Shown here piece by piece: positions 1 through 9,529 of a DNA stretch of 64,000 nt (within the stretch, counting starts at the first letter, position 1; each line of letters opens with the position of its first letter). The DNA is from Phycisphaerae bacterium (GTDB taxonomy: Bacteria > Planctomycetota > Phycisphaerae > UBA1845). The stretch spans positions 1 through 64,000 of the forward strand of contig JAJDDP010000014.1 of the NCBI GenBank assembly GCA_029260235.1, in the 5' to 3' direction. The position numbers and the translations under genes are program-made. The notes under the pieces are model-generated. The model ran no database searches. It was given only the letters and a program-made list of their open reading frames with translations, and was not told where the DNA came from.

Positions 1-288
1 AGCTCCTCAGTGGAGCTTCCCTAGTCCGCGCTGAACGCTCGGCACAAATGTATCCCTTTCGTGCAACTCGGTCAACGCGGTTCATCCCAGTGGCTGCGAT
101 TGCCCTGTGAGTTTTTGTAGGCGTAGCGCCCAAAAAGAGAAACCCCACCCCTCCACCGGTTCTTGTGATGCATTGCTTGGGTCGTTCGACACGAGAGGCG
201 CAGGCGCCCATAATGAAATTTCCTCAACAGCTGGGCCGCCGGATCGGCAGGCATCGTTCCAGCCACGGTAGGGACTTCTCTGTGAGAT
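1..288. other. Upstream region without a supported gene
   Basis: No convincing gene is seen. The track lists antisense ORFs over this stretch (72..359 and 82..579, minus) whose proteins are low-complexity Pro/Arg/Ser-rich sequence typical of shadows. The one recognisable element is a 25-bp half-copy of the secDF terminator stem at 140-164, listed separately. Confidence 0.5.
140..164 (-). repeat. Half-copy of the secDF terminator sequence
   Basis: These 25 bases match 2111-2135 at 24 of 25 positions in the same orientation (core CCCCTCCACCGGTTCTT). The copy at 2114-2152 has a complete hairpin; here the partner arm is absent, so this half cannot fold the same way. The two copies bracket the two-gene unit at 289-2009. 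It could be a duplicated terminator fragment or part of a dispersed repeat. Confidence 0.55.
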
Positions 289-1155
289 ATGTGCGTGCGA
301 GTGTCGTCTTGGAAACCCGTTTGCCCGGATTGCGGGTACCCGGTGCGGGGATTGGCCACTCCCCGTTGCCCAGAATGCGGGGTTGATTTCCCGCCTACTC
401 ACAAGGCATTCCGGCGATGGGCTGTTCAACGGGTTGCTTGGGACCGGATCAATCGCGGTTCGATCTTGGCCTCCTACCTGAGAACGCTGACTGTGATCCT
501 TTTTCTTCCATGGCGGGCAGGCCGAGGGCTTGTCATTCCTGATAGGTGGCCCCGTTGTATTCGCTGGGCCGTTGTTCATATCGGGCTGGCCGCCCTTGCC
601 GGGGCACTACTCGGCGACGGAGAGCATACGCTCTATTGGCTCGTGGAGAACATATCTCCGTCGTCATTTCATCCGCCCCAATGGGAAGACCCGGCTGACG
701 CATCTGCTGCGTTGGCATTGATCTGGTTCGGCCAGTCACTCACAGCTTGGGCTATCGTAATCGTGTTTTCGGTCGGGCTTGGATCGCTGCTCAGTCTTGG
801 TCTTCCTGGACGGCACCGCGGGGCCAAGCTCGGTGGCGTCAAGTGGAGCTTCTACCTATCTCCTTTGTTCATTGTGATGCTCGCAGCATGGTTCGGCTAC
901 TATGTCCTGAACCCGCTGCAGGCACAATCACAGTGGCCGTTTGACTTTACCTACACGCTGCCGACGCCCGTTCCGCCGGCGAGGCTGCTTGCCGGCGCGT
1001 ATGGCGTATGGTGGGCAGCGGGGATGGCCGCGAATCCCTACAACCGCGCGCGGACGCTTGGCGTATTCGTCCGATTCGCACTGCTGTATGCTGGATCATG
1101 GGCCATCATCGCCTGGGTTCTGTTTCCGGCTGGAGCGTTGGATTCGCTGCTATGA
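289..1155 (+). CDS. Zinc-ribbon membrane protein of unknown function
   Basis: The 288-residue product begins with a short zinc ribbon, CPDC at about residues 12-15 and CPEC about 15 residues later, followed by a basic stretch and four or five hydrophobic segments (for example around AVVHIGLAALAGALLG and FIVMLAAWFGYYVL). This N-terminal 'CPxCGYxxxGL...CPECG' ribbon ahead of membrane segments is a layout I recall from planctomycete membrane proteins of unknown role. The stop overlaps the start of the next gene in an ATGA junction, so the two are probably translated together. The ATG at 289 is preferred because it just precedes the ribbon. No enzymatic motif is visible. Confidence 0.7.
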   Translation: MCVRVSSWKPVCPDCGYPVRGLATPRCPECGVDFPPTHKAFRRWAVQRVAWDRINRGSILASYLRTLTVILFLPWRAGRGLVIPDRWPRCIRWAVVHIGLAALAGALLGDGEHTLYWLVENISPSSFHPPQWEDPADASAALALIWFGQSLTAWAIVIVFSVGLGSLLSLGLPGRHRGAKLGGVKWSFYLSPLFIVMLAAWFGYYVLNPLQAQSQWPFDFTYTLPTPVPPARLLAGAYGVWWAAGMAANPYNRARTLGVFVRFALLYAGSWAIIAWVLFPAGALDSLL

Positions 1156-2009
1156 ACACGTTGCTGGAACGAAACTGCTTCGATTCACGAGCACGCGAGT
1201 TGCGACTCCTCGCTGTTGCTGCTCTTGTCCTGCTCGTAGTCAGCACTGTGTGGCACGGAGTTAGAGGCGCAGTTCTGTATAGAGTTGCGTGCAGTAGTAT
1301 TGGCTGTCCGGGTCGGCAAGATCTGGTTGCCGCAGTGCTTCGCCAGCGAGAGCCCCAGTTTTTCGACCACGACCCGCAGTTCGGGAACGTCAGTTGGGCA
1401 AAACCGGAATGGATCGCGTGGTCGTCCATGCGAGGGCACCATTTGCCCGAGTACCCCACAACGCCTCCGAAGTGGGCAGTTACGGTGACGGATCGCCACC
1501 TCACAGTAAGGGGAGGGTTTGTGGCGGCCCGACCGTCTCGCCCTCCTGCCGACCGCGACGGCGATGGCTATTGCGAAGTTGTCATAGAGGTCGGCCTACC
1601 CCAAGAGGTTCCCGGCCTAGACATCGTTTGGTGGGTCGTTTTGCGCATCGGAGAAAGTCACAATGAGATCGTTTGGGCGGGGCTAATGGACGAGAGCATC
1701 TGGCACTCTCGCCGGATACGGCTCCAACCGGTTTGGCGCGACGAGGACGGTGACGGCCGAGATGAGTTTGTTTTCATTACGGTCGAGACTGTCACAACGC
1801 CCGCAAGCGGCCTGGTATTCAAACCACCCCAGACGATTGCCGTGTTCGAGTGGGCCTCGCAGGGGGGAATCCTGCGCACCCGGTTACTGCCTGACGACTG
1901 CGGCATAAGCCTATGGCGTCCAGAGGGCCTCGTGCCGATGCGAGTCGATCAGACGGCCGACCTCGATCCGTTTGTGCGCGAACTGCTTCCTGTCACTGCG
2001 GTCCCGTAG
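1152..2009 (+). CDS. Membrane-anchored protein with FG-GAP-like Asp loops
   Basis: The ORF track starts at 1008, but the ATG at 1152 gives an ATGA overlap with the upstream stop and places a single hydrophobic segment (LRLLAVAALVLLVVSTVW) at the N terminus, giving 285 residues. The body is probably extracytoplasmic. It holds two calcium-loop-like motifs, DRDGDGYCE and DEDGDGRDE, each followed by a beta-strand-like run, resembling the repeats of FG-GAP/VCBS propellers. Only two repeats are clear, so a full propeller cannot be claimed. It pairs with the zinc-ribbon gene upstream; function unknown. Confidence 0.7.
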   Translation: MNTLLERNCFDSRARELRLLAVAALVLLVVSTVWHGVRGAVLYRVACSSIGCPGRQDLVAAVLRQREPQFFDHDPQFGNVSWAKPEWIAWSSMRGHHLPEYPTTPPKWAVTVTDRHLTVRGGFVAARPSRPPADRDGDGYCEVVIEVGLPQEVPGLDIVWWVVLRIGESHNEIVWAGLMDESIWHSRRIRLQPVWRDEDGDGRDEFVFITVETVTTPASGLVFKPPQTIAVFEWASQGGILRTRLLPDDCGISLWRPEGLVPMRVDQTADLDPFVRELLPVTAVP

Positions 2010-2113
2010 CGGCTAGATCCATCGCTGCGCGCCACCTTCTGCTCACTGCTCCAAAGCTTGATTGGCGGGGATGAGGAGATCCTGTGGACGAGAATCAGCG
2101 CTCCAAAAGAAAA

Positions 2114-2152
2114 CCCCGCCCCTCCACCGGTTCTTCCGGGGGAGGAGTGGGG
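2114..2152 (-). terminator. Intrinsic terminator of secDF
   Basis: On the plus strand the stem CCCCGCCCCTCC (2114-2125) pairs with GGAGGAGTGGGG (2141-2152) with one mismatch and one G-U pair. Inside it CCGG pairs with CCGG around a TTCTT loop. Plus-strand AAAAGAAAA immediately left becomes a TTTTCTTTT tract after the hairpin on the minus strand. It lies 44 bp past the secDF stop, as expected of a rho-independent terminator. Confidence 0.8.
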
Positions 2153-2195
2153 GATATGCTGTAGTTACAGCGTCAAATGGGCAACGTCTCGCAGC

Positions 2196-5100
2196 TTAGG
2201 CGGCTGGAAGACTGCGTTTGGTGCCTAGCTCCTTGCTGATGGCGATCGCCAGGGCGATGGCTGTAATGCCGCCGACGATGCTGGTGACCAAGGTGCTCTC
2301 AGAGGCCACCGAGACCACGCCGACCAGGCCAAGAGCAAGCAAGACGTACACGATGAGATTGAGTACCGCCGGGCAACGCAGCAGCGGGGCTGCTATGCCG
2401 ACGGAGCTGTAGGTTCCAACAATCACACCGACGACCAGGGCATAAGCGAACCCGTGAACGCCCGGGCCTCCGACGAAGTAGAGGATGGCTACGACAATGA
2501 ACGTGGTCGCCGAGGTGAGCAAGGTTCGCGACAGGGTCTGATTGATGCTGTCGTTGATCATGCCGTCAGTCAGTGAGCTCATCTTGCCGCGGTTGTCACG
2601 GATGCGGTCGAACACCACGATGGTGTCGTTCAAGCTATACCCGATGATGGTCAGCATGGCTGCGATCATGGCCAAGTCGATCTTGAAGTCCTGGATCAAG
2701 AGCATGCTGCCGATGGCTCCGCCCTGGAAGAAGTCACTCAACGTAATTAGCCCAAGAGTGATGCCGACGTCATGAACCAAGGCAACGATGGCGGCAAGCC
2801 CGTAACGCATGCTGCCGAAGCGAATCCAAACGTAGGTAACGATGGCTAGCAGGGCTACGAAGATGGAGATGATCGCCTGATTCTTGGTTTGGGCGGCGAC
2901 CTGAGGAGCGAATTGAACCACCTTGCGGAGCGTTTTCTCTGACTGCAGCGCCTGGGTAGCCTGTTCCATCTCGGGCAGGGCAACCTCTTCACGCCAGCGA
3001 TCAACGTCCTCGTAGTAGGGTAAATCCTGATCGACAACCACCAAGGCAATCCTGGTAAATTGCTCGTCCTCACCCTGCCCACCATGAGAAGCCAGCCCGA
3101 ATATGCCGTATTCACGCCACTTGTACTGTTCGTAGCCAGGCTGGAGGCGGATCTCTCTGACGCGTGTCTGAATGTCCGACACGCGCTGAGGCGGATCGAG
3201 TTCATCGAAGAGCAAGGCTACGCCGCCCTTGTACTGGCGGACATCGAAGTTGGCTTCGGTTCCGATGACGTCGGTCAGGTAATGGGCGTCATCGTCGATC
3301 GGATAAAACCCTTCTGGATGGGCGGCATCTCTGACCGGCGTGAAGCCGACAGGCCTTTCTACAGTCAACATATCGCCCATGGCAGCCACCACAGCCGCCT
3401 GAACCAGTTCCTTGTTGGTCTCGACCGTGATGATCTCGTAAGCGTGAGACTCTCCGGCTTTGTCGTCCACGTCTGAGACGGTCTGAATGCGGGCTCCGCC
3501 CAAGTTGTCTGCTGCGACGGATGCGTAACTGGCCGCAACGCCCACAGCGGTCTTGAACTCATCAAGGGTCATGCTGCGATCCACGGTTTGCCCTTGATCT
3601 GCCTCGTCATCGCCGGTCTTGACCTCGCGGGTCTTGATGTCGAAGCGTGCCAGATTGCCTTCGATGGCAATACCGCCGCCCTCGAATCGATCCATCAGGG
3701 CATCTTTTTGGCCTCGCTGCTTGGCCTGCAGCAGTGCCGCAATTTGTCCACCGGTCAGCTTGTCGCTGGACACAACAAACCGATTGGCTGAATCTCCCTG
3801 AGAAATGGAGGCCTCAACCAGCCAGGTAGACGCACTACGCAACCACGAGGCGGCAGAGCCTTCCTCGTCAGAGGTGATCATTGAACGCACGCCTTCATCG
3901 TTCAAGGAAGTGTCCTTTTGGAGTTCGATCTGTACGCTCGTGCCGCCCAGAAACTCGATGTCGTAGATGGCTTCGCTGTCGGTGACCGAAGTGGCTACGA
4001 AAGAGCCAATACCCACCGTCACCAAGACCAGTGATACAGGCCAAAACCTCGTTCGCAGGCTTACCCAGTTGATGCTCGGTCTGCCGATCAACTTGAACAT
4101 CTTGAGGTCTTTGAGCCAACCGCGATCCATGAGTGTGATGAAGATCAAGCGGGTCACGAACAAGGAGGTGAACATACTGCTGACGATGCCAAAGCCCAGC
4201 GTCATGGCAAAGCCCTTGACCTCTTCGCTGCCTACGTAGCCCAGGACGACGCAGGTAATCAGCGTGGTCAAGTTGGCATCGATGATGGTGGACAGGGCTT
4301 TCTCGTAGCCCAGCTTCAACGCGCGCTTGAAGGCGGTGCCCTTCTCTCTCTCCTCCCGGATACGTTCGAAGATGAGTACGTTCGCATCCACGGCCATGCC
4401 TACGGTGAGGATCAGGCCGGCGATGCCCGGCAACGTGAACGTCGCCTGCATGGTGGCCATGATTCCCAGAACAAAAAGCAAGTTCAATGCCAGGGCAATG
4501 TTGGCTACCAAACCGGCGAACATGTAGTAAACGAGGATGAAGCCCGCGACCGAGATCAATCCGTACACCGCTGCTCTGATGCCCAGTTCCCGGTTGGTCT
4601 TACCCAGGGATGGTCCAATGTTCTTCTCTTGCAGCGGTGTTTCCTTGAGGCGGCCCGGTAATGAACCTGCTTCAAGGGTCTGGATCAATTGCTGTACTTT
4701 TTCAGGCGTGAAGCTCTCACCGGCGATCTGACCGCGTTGGGTGATGCGTGAGTTGATGGTCGCGCTGCTCATGGCTGAATCGTCTAGCATGATGCAGAGT
4801 TGACGCTTCAGGTTGCTCTCGGTCAGTTTGCCAAAGAGCTGTCCGCCAATGGGATCAAGGGTAAAGGCTACGCAAGGTCGGCCGTTCTGGTCGCGCTGAA
4901 AAAGGGCGCTCTTGAGTTTCCATTTTCTGCTGGAGTCTTTGAGAAGCCCAAACTTCGATTCGGCGTGAGAGAGGACGTACCACTTGCCGGCGTACTGAGA
5001 GACGATGACGCCTTGGGTGCGGGCGTCGAGTTGCGCGAGCTGGGCCCTGGAATCCAAGTACAAGAAAGCGACCGGGTCTTCCATCTCAAACCAGCGATAG

Positions 5101-6038
5101 CGATCACCCGCCTTGGGTCTTGGGCCGTAGTGCTCAAGTTGATCGAGGTAGGCCTGGATCGGTTGACGCAGTGAAGGGTCATCATCAGAACGAATCATCG
5201 AGGGATTGGTTGAATCACGCTCAGGCAGGATACGAAACTCGAGTACGCCCGCTCCGCGGATGAGGCGCTTCAAGTCAGACGGATCCTCGAGGGTCGCCTT
5301 CTCCTCGGTCCATGCCATGAACTTGCCTTCGGCATCGTCGATGAGATCCGCGTAATCGGGATAGGCTTCCTTTACGGCACCAACCTGCTCGTTCCGCTCC
5401 TTGGTGCTGTCCAGACGAAACAGTTCGGTGACATGTCCAGGATCCAGCGAAGTCTTGAGCACCGCGTCGAATGCCTCTTCGTAGGCTTGGCGGGCGGTTT
5501 CTTCTGCATCGATATCGGCACCATCGCGTACTGCCCGGAAGGCGTTGGAGGCCTTAGCCAAGGTGACCAGCTTGTCCGCCCTCGCTTGTACGCCTCGAAT
5601 AAGGCCGTCCAGCGTACTGCCGCCGGACTCAGCCGCTGCACTTAGTGCCAGCTCGATTTCCAGCCGTCCTACGTTCTTGGCCCGAATCTCGCCCAATACC
5701 TCTTCGTAATTTTCGCGTCGCTCGCGCGCGTGTCGCGGAGGCCGCGGCATCTGGATTTCCAGGCGGGTGTTGCCTATCGGGCGCCAAATCAGATTCAGTT
5801 GGGCGTTAGGGTCAACGCGTTTTTGGAGGATTTCCTTGACGCGGCTAGCCAGGCCGCCGCCAGCGCGGATTTCGCTGCCCTCCAGGCCGGTGGTATCGAT
5901 CTCATAGAGAAGGCTAAAACCGCCGGCTAGGTCGATTCCACCTTTGAGCTTGTCCTGGGGGGGGATGATGGCCAATACGGCGCCAACAATGAGCACCAGA
6001 ACCATGAGCCACATCATCAAACGACTTTGTTTTTCCAT
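2196..6038 (-). CDS. secDF: Fused protein translocase subunit SecD-SecF
   Basis: This RND-type Sec accessory protein uses the proton gradient to help pull exported proteins across the inner membrane. One polypeptide of 1280 residues carries both halves. The SecD half has an N-terminal membrane segment, the 'GGIDLAGG' signature, a large periplasmic region, and a membrane block with GMAVDANVLIFERIREE. The SecF half starts near 'YDIEFLGGTSVQIEL' and has the matching block with GYSLNDTIVVFDRIRDN. Each half should give six membrane segments. The track start at 6074 adds 12 unlikely residues; the ATG at 6038 (MEKQSRLMMW) directly precedes the first membrane segment and has an upstream GGAGAA. Fused SecDF is known in several phyla; the periplasmic parts look long here. 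yajC is not adjacent. Confidence 0.95.
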   Translation of the reverse strand: MEKQSRLMMWLMVLVLIVGAVLAIIPPQDKLKGGIDLAGGFSLLYEIDTTGLEGSEIRAGGGLASRVKEILQKRVDPNAQLNLIWRPIGNTRLEIQMPRPPRHARERRENYEEVLGEIRAKNVGRLEIELALSAAAESGGSTLDGLIRGVQARADKLVTLAKASNAFRAVRDGADIDAEETARQAYEEAFDAVLKTSLDPGHVTELFRLDSTKERNEQVGAVKEAYPDYADLIDDAEGKFMAWTEEKATLEDPSDLKRLIRGAGVLEFRILPERDSTNPSMIRSDDDPSLRQPIQAYLDQLEHYGPRPKAGDRYRWFEMEDPVAFLYLDSRAQLAQLDARTQGVIVSQYAGKWYVLSHAESKFGLLKDSSRKWKLKSALFQRDQNGRPCVAFTLDPIGGQLFGKLTESNLKRQLCIMLDDSAMSSATINSRITQRGQIAGESFTPEKVQQLIQTLEAGSLPGRLKETPLQEKNIGPSLGKTNRELGIRAAVYGLISVAGFILVYYMFAGLVANIALALNLLFVLGIMATMQATFTLPGIAGLILTVGMAVDANVLIFERIREEREKGTAFKRALKLGYEKALSTIIDANLTTLITCVVLGYVGSEEVKGFAMTLGFGIVSSMFTSLFVTRLIFITLMDRGWLKDLKMFKLIGRPSINWVSLRTRFWPVSLVLVTVGIGSFVATSVTDSEAIYDIEFLGGTSVQIELQKDTSLNDEGVRSMITSDEEGSAASWLRSASTWLVEASISQGDSANRFVVSSDKLTGGQIAALLQAKQRGQKDALMDRFEGGGIAIEGNLARFDIKTREVKTGDDEADQGQTVDRSMTLDEFKTAVGVAASYASVAADNLGGARIQTVSDVDDKAGESHAYEIITVETNKELVQAAVVAAMGDMLTVERPVGFTPVRDAAHPEGFYPIDDDAHYLTDVIGTEANFDVRQYKGGVALLFDELDPPQRVSDIQTRVREIRLQPGYEQYKWREYGIFGLASHGGQGEDEQFTRIALVVVDQDLPYYEDVDRWREEVALPEMEQATQALQSEKTLRKVVQFAPQVAAQTKNQAIISIFVALLAIVTYVWIRFGSMRYGLAAIVALVHDVGITLGLITLSDFFQGGAIGSMLLIQDFKIDLAMIAAMLTIIGYSLNDTIVVFDRIRDNRGKMSSLTDGMINDSINQTLSRTLLTSATTFIVVAILYFVGGPGVHGFAYALVVGVIVGTYSSVGIAAPLLRCPAVLNLIVYVLLALGLVGVVSVASESTLVTSIVGGITAIALAIAISKELGTKRSLPAA

Positions 6039-6238
6039 CAGTAAGATTCTCCAATGGGTGCCACAACATGGCACCGTTTCGATACTGCTTGAACAGGACG
6101 TCGGTCGGATGAGAGCAAAAGCCCCTCAATCGCTTGTCGATTCCATAGAGCGATCAGCCAGGAACAGCGACTTGATCCTGCGGTGCAGGTTCAACTCCGG
6201 GTGTCTGCCGCTTTGAAGGTCATGAATGATTCAGCCAG

Positions 6239-6646
6239 TCAGATGATCGAGACGGGCGGGCCGTGCGCAGCATGCTCGGTGAACAGTCCCTCTGTTGTCA
6301 TGACACACAACGTCGAAGAAGTGCTGGCCACCAACCCAAATGAAGCTGAGGATCGGATGATCCGAGCCAGCATGCGGCTGCGGGTTAATCGCTGCATCGA
6401 CGCTTGGGGAGGTGGGCCGTTGATGGTGCGATCCCATTGGCAGCAGGGCCGCAGGTTGGCCATCCCCGCGTCGCTCGATTCGGGCGCTTCGGAATCCTCA
6501 GCCGCAGCATTCGTCTGCTGAGAATGGGCTTCCTCCAGGCAGGATTGGACGGCTGACGCGTACTGGATGGGTGCCCAGACGCCGCCTGTACAAACTCCCA
6601 GACAGAGCGAGACCGTAAACCAAGATCGGAGGATGGTCTGAACCAT
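6239..6646 (-). CDS. Small putative exported protein, unknown
   Basis: A 135-residue ORF upstream of secDF on the same strand, about 200 bp away. The N terminus (VQTILRSWFTVSLCLGVCTGGVWA) looks like a signal peptide followed by an Ala/Ser/Glu-rich region and a CC pair. Several antisense and out-of-frame ORFs overlap it, the body resembles no family I know, and codon use cannot decide. It is retained only because of the signal-like start and its position. Confidence 0.4.
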   Translation of the reverse strand: MVQTILRSWFTVSLCLGVCTGGVWAPIQYASAVQSCLEEAHSQQTNAAAEDSEAPESSDAGMANLRPCCQWDRTINGPPPQASMQRLTRSRMLARIIRSSASFGLVASTSSTLCVMTTEGLFTEHAAHGPPVSII

Positions 6647-6913
6647 GAGGGCCGGATTATAGAGCTTCTGATTGGGCCATCAAGGATCGCCTGCCACACG
6701 GCACGGTTTCAGGCATTTTTGCCGGCCTGGCTGTAAGTCTCCTCATTTTGGGGGTTTGGGTGGTTTCGGGGCTGCCTGACCGAGAAGACCTAGTTCGGGT
6801 GCATTCTGCGTTGTATTTCCTGCGGTCAGCCAATTATCATTGCGGATGCCCCGGAACGCTAGCGGCTCAGCGTCGTTGGGTATGGAACTGATTCCTATGG
6901 GTCTCTGGAACGG

Positions 6914-7633
6914 ATGTTTGCCTCAGACATGACTAAAGACGAATCCAAGCCGCTGCGTATCTTGATGGTTGAGGATGACGAGTCCGTGGTTCAGGCGGTT
7001 CGTGATGGGCTTGGCCCCGGGGCCATCGAGCTGATTCACGCGGCGACCATCGCCCAGGGCAAACGGCATCTGGGACAGGGCGTGTTCGACGCGGTGATCC
7101 TGGATCTCAATCTTCCCGATGGCGATGGGGCTGAGATCGCCGTGGCCTGTCGTGAGGCGGGCAGCCCCATTCCAATTCTGATGATCACGGCTAAGGACAG
7201 TGTGGATGACCGCATTGCCGGCCTGGGCTTGGGGGCGGATGATTACATTTGTAAGCCCTTTGCGATCGAAGAATTGTCGGCTCGGCTTGAGGCGGTGCTG
7301 CGAAGGTATCGACGCCGCGGCGATCATGTCTTGCGGTACGCAGATGTCGAGCTTGACTTGCTGCGGCGATCCTTGAAACGAAGCGAGCTGGAAGAGCAGC
7401 TCTCTGCCCGAGAGGTCGACTTATTGGCCTTCCTGCTCAACCACGCTGAAGAAGTCATGACCAAAGAGCAAATCCTCAAAGCGGTGTGGGGTGATGACGA
7501 TCAGCAGGACAGCAACGTGCTGCACGTCTATGCCAACTACCTGAGGAACAAGATGGAAGGTGGTCGATACAGCCGGCTTCTTCACACCGTTCGGGGAATT
7601 GGCTATGTGCTTGCCCAAGAAGAACCTGGGTGA
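6914..7633 (+). CDS. OmpR/PhoB-family response regulator
   Basis: A 239-residue two-domain regulator. The receiver domain spans about residues 13-130, with the acidic pair in MVEDDE, phosphoacceptor Asp64 in ILDLNLPDGDG and the conserved Lys in the CKPF motif. A winged-helix DNA-binding domain follows (about 145-235), ending with VRGIGYVL, the usual C-terminal signature of this family. Start is either ATG 6914 or ATG 6929 (MTKDESK); neither has a strong ribosome site. No histidine kinase is adjacent; the nearest is at 10568-12451, separated by two unrelated genes, so pairing is only possible. Target genes are unknown. Confidence 0.93.
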   Translation: MFASDMTKDESKPLRILMVEDDESVVQAVRDGLGPGAIELIHAATIAQGKRHLGQGVFDAVILDLNLPDGDGAEIAVACREAGSPIPILMITAKDSVDDRIAGLGLGADDYICKPFAIEELSARLEAVLRRYRRRGDHVLRYADVELDLLRRSLKRSELEEQLSAREVDLLAFLLNHAEEVMTKEQILKAVWGDDDQQDSNVLHVYANYLRNKMEGGRYSRLLHTVRGIGYVLAQEEPG

Positions 7634-7810
7634 CAATTGATTCTCAGGGCATCTCCAATCGCTGGCCAATAGCTGCCTTGTTGGGCAGATGCCCGCCGCA
7701 GATTCTCGGACCACGCCAATAATATGAAGCGGCGAATACCTGAACTGCTTGGGCGGCCTGTTGGGCGGTTTGCTTAGAGAAAACTAATGTGCCTAAGCGG
7801 TCAAATCGTC

Positions 7811-7840
7811 TTGTACGAGGGGGTATCGCCCTGCTACAGT
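7811..7840 (+). promoter_or_regulatory. Possible sigma70-type promoter
   Basis: TTGTAC (7811-7816) and TACAGT (7835-7840) are separated by 18 bases and lie 70 bp before the ATG at 7911. Each box matches four of six consensus positions. Prediction by eye only. Confidence 0.3.
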
Positions 7841-7910
7841 CGGGTGTGGTTGTGATCGTTTCTTAGCCCTGGGGCCCGGTTTTGTGGACCCATTTCAGTT
7901 TGAAAGCAAC

Positions 7911-9461
7911 ATGCTCTACACCCTAGCCACAAAACAAGCGAGGTCTGCAATTTGGTCGGCTTGCCGAGGAACATGGTTGGCCATGATTGCGCTTGTCCTT
8001 GCAGGCACGGTTTCAAACGCAGCCCAAGGGCAACAAGTCATCGTCGATCTTCCTTGCGACGCGCTGATTCGCCCCACGGACCCGGGGGCTGACGCGCCGT
8101 TCGATCCGAATCTGCATCGGCTCATTGAATTGCTGGAGACAACGCTCGGTAAGTGGAAGCCAGTCGATGCTGCAGTTGATCCGTTCGCCGGCAGTTTTCT
8201 GTCCCAAGGTCGGTTCCTCCGTTTGGATTTGGTCTTGGACGGACTGGTCAACCCGCCCGGCGACGCGAGGCCTGGTTCTTTCGCCCCCTTCGCTTACGGC
8301 GATCACCCTGTTTACGGGTTCGTCGAGATCGACATGGACCTTGATCGTGGCACGGGCGGAGAAGTAGACGCCCCAGAGTTTCGATACCTGGGCAACATTG
8401 CACGGTTCGGCGGCTTGCCCGATGACAGCGTGTTCGATGGTCGGCTAGCCCTGGACGCATCGGCGTTCGATGGCAACGTTGCCACATTTCCGTTGGTTGA
8501 TCGGCACGGCGAGGAATTCCACCTGAGTCTTCTTGGTGATCTATTTGGTAGCGGCGACATCATCGAAATCGTTGGCAACGGCGACCTGATTTTTGATGCC
8601 GATGAGACGTGGGTGATCCGGGCTGCTTGGTTCCACCGTGCTCATGCGTTCGAGCCGTTCAGCTTTGCCTCGGGCGGGGGAGGCCCCGGTGAGTATGCCC
8701 CGATGTGCGATCTCCGGTTTGCCCATGATTCGTTGGCTGATCAAACCCACATCTCGCTGGTGTTTCCACTGGATAACACTGGAGCAGCTGAGATGCTCGG
8801 GGAGATGCCCGAGCCGAATAATAGCGATCCGTCTGACCAGGCATCGGTGCGTGAAGCCTTGGCAGATTTGCGACTGAGCGCCGATTTCTTCTTCCAGTTC
8901 CCCAGCGGTGATCCTCAGGAGGTCATCATCATCGATTGGTATGACAAGAATCCAGTGGATTTTCTGGATCCATCGGATTGGCGGGTGACCGTTTTGCTGG
9001 GCAGCAGCTTCACCTCGCCAGATCCAGCCGGGGAGTTTTTTGTGTGGACCGATGCGTACCCCAACGCCATCCGCGGTGATGTGAACGGCGAAAACTCGGT
9101 CAGCAGCGATGATATGCAAGAGGCTGTGCAGTTCATCAGCGAGAACGACGCGGCGGATGGGATGGTGGATGGCGCTGTGGACATCCTTGCCTTTGCGACG
9201 GATTTCAGCGTTTTTGACGTAAATTATGACGGTCGCGTCGATGACGACGACTTGTTTCTGCTGGTTGAACCGGGTGACAGCGACGGCGACGGGGACGCGG
9301 ATCTAGCCGATTTTGCGGCCTTCTTGGCCTGCTACAACGGCAGCGGCTCGCCAGGGAATTGTGCCCGGGTGGATATGAATGGCGATGGGGATGTGGATTC
9401 ATGTGATTTCCAAAGCTTCCAGATCCAGATGTCGGGCCCTGATTTGTCATCAGGAAGTTGA
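7911..9461 (+). CDS. Secreted protein with dockerin-like C-terminal tail
   Basis: About 516 residues. The N terminus has a basic region, then TWLAMIALVLAGTVSNA, a signal peptide likely cut near AAQGQQ. The middle (about 30-380) resembles planctomycete secreted proteins of unknown role and shows no catalytic motif I recognise. From about residue 390 come paired calcium-loop motifs: GDVNGENSVSSDD, VNYDGRVDDDD, then GDSDGDGDADLADFAAF and MNGDGDVDSCDF. Such dockerin type I-like tails are frequent on exported planctomycete proteins; a near-identical tail ends the protein at 57434-59839. The track begins at a GTG (7884); the ATG at 7911 is preferred, though no strong ribosome site marks either. Confidence 0.75.
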   Translation: MLYTLATKQARSAIWSACRGTWLAMIALVLAGTVSNAAQGQQVIVDLPCDALIRPTDPGADAPFDPNLHRLIELLETTLGKWKPVDAAVDPFAGSFLSQGRFLRLDLVLDGLVNPPGDARPGSFAPFAYGDHPVYGFVEIDMDLDRGTGGEVDAPEFRYLGNIARFGGLPDDSVFDGRLALDASAFDGNVATFPLVDRHGEEFHLSLLGDLFGSGDIIEIVGNGDLIFDADETWVIRAAWFHRAHAFEPFSFASGGGGPGEYAPMCDLRFAHDSLADQTHISLVFPLDNTGAAEMLGEMPEPNNSDPSDQASVREALADLRLSADFFFQFPSGDPQEVIIIDWYDKNPVDFLDPSDWRVTVLLGSSFTSPDPAGEFFVWTDAYPNAIRGDVNGENSVSSDDMQEAVQFISENDAADGMVDGAVDILAFATDFSVFDVNYDGRVDDDDLFLLVEPGDSDGDGDADLADFAAFLACYNGSGSPGNCARVDMNGDGDVDSCDFQSFQIQMSGPDLSSGS

Positions 9462-9529
9462 GACTCACGGCGAAAATGAGGTACACTGTAGACTGGACGG
9501 AGTGCGTCTATTGATCGGTGGTGGGAATG

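Noticed and set aside
82-579. 165-aa minus-strand ORF at the window start
   Set aside because: It is antisense to the zinc-ribbon gene, is Pro/Arg/Ser-rich without domains, and the plus-strand gene is better supported.
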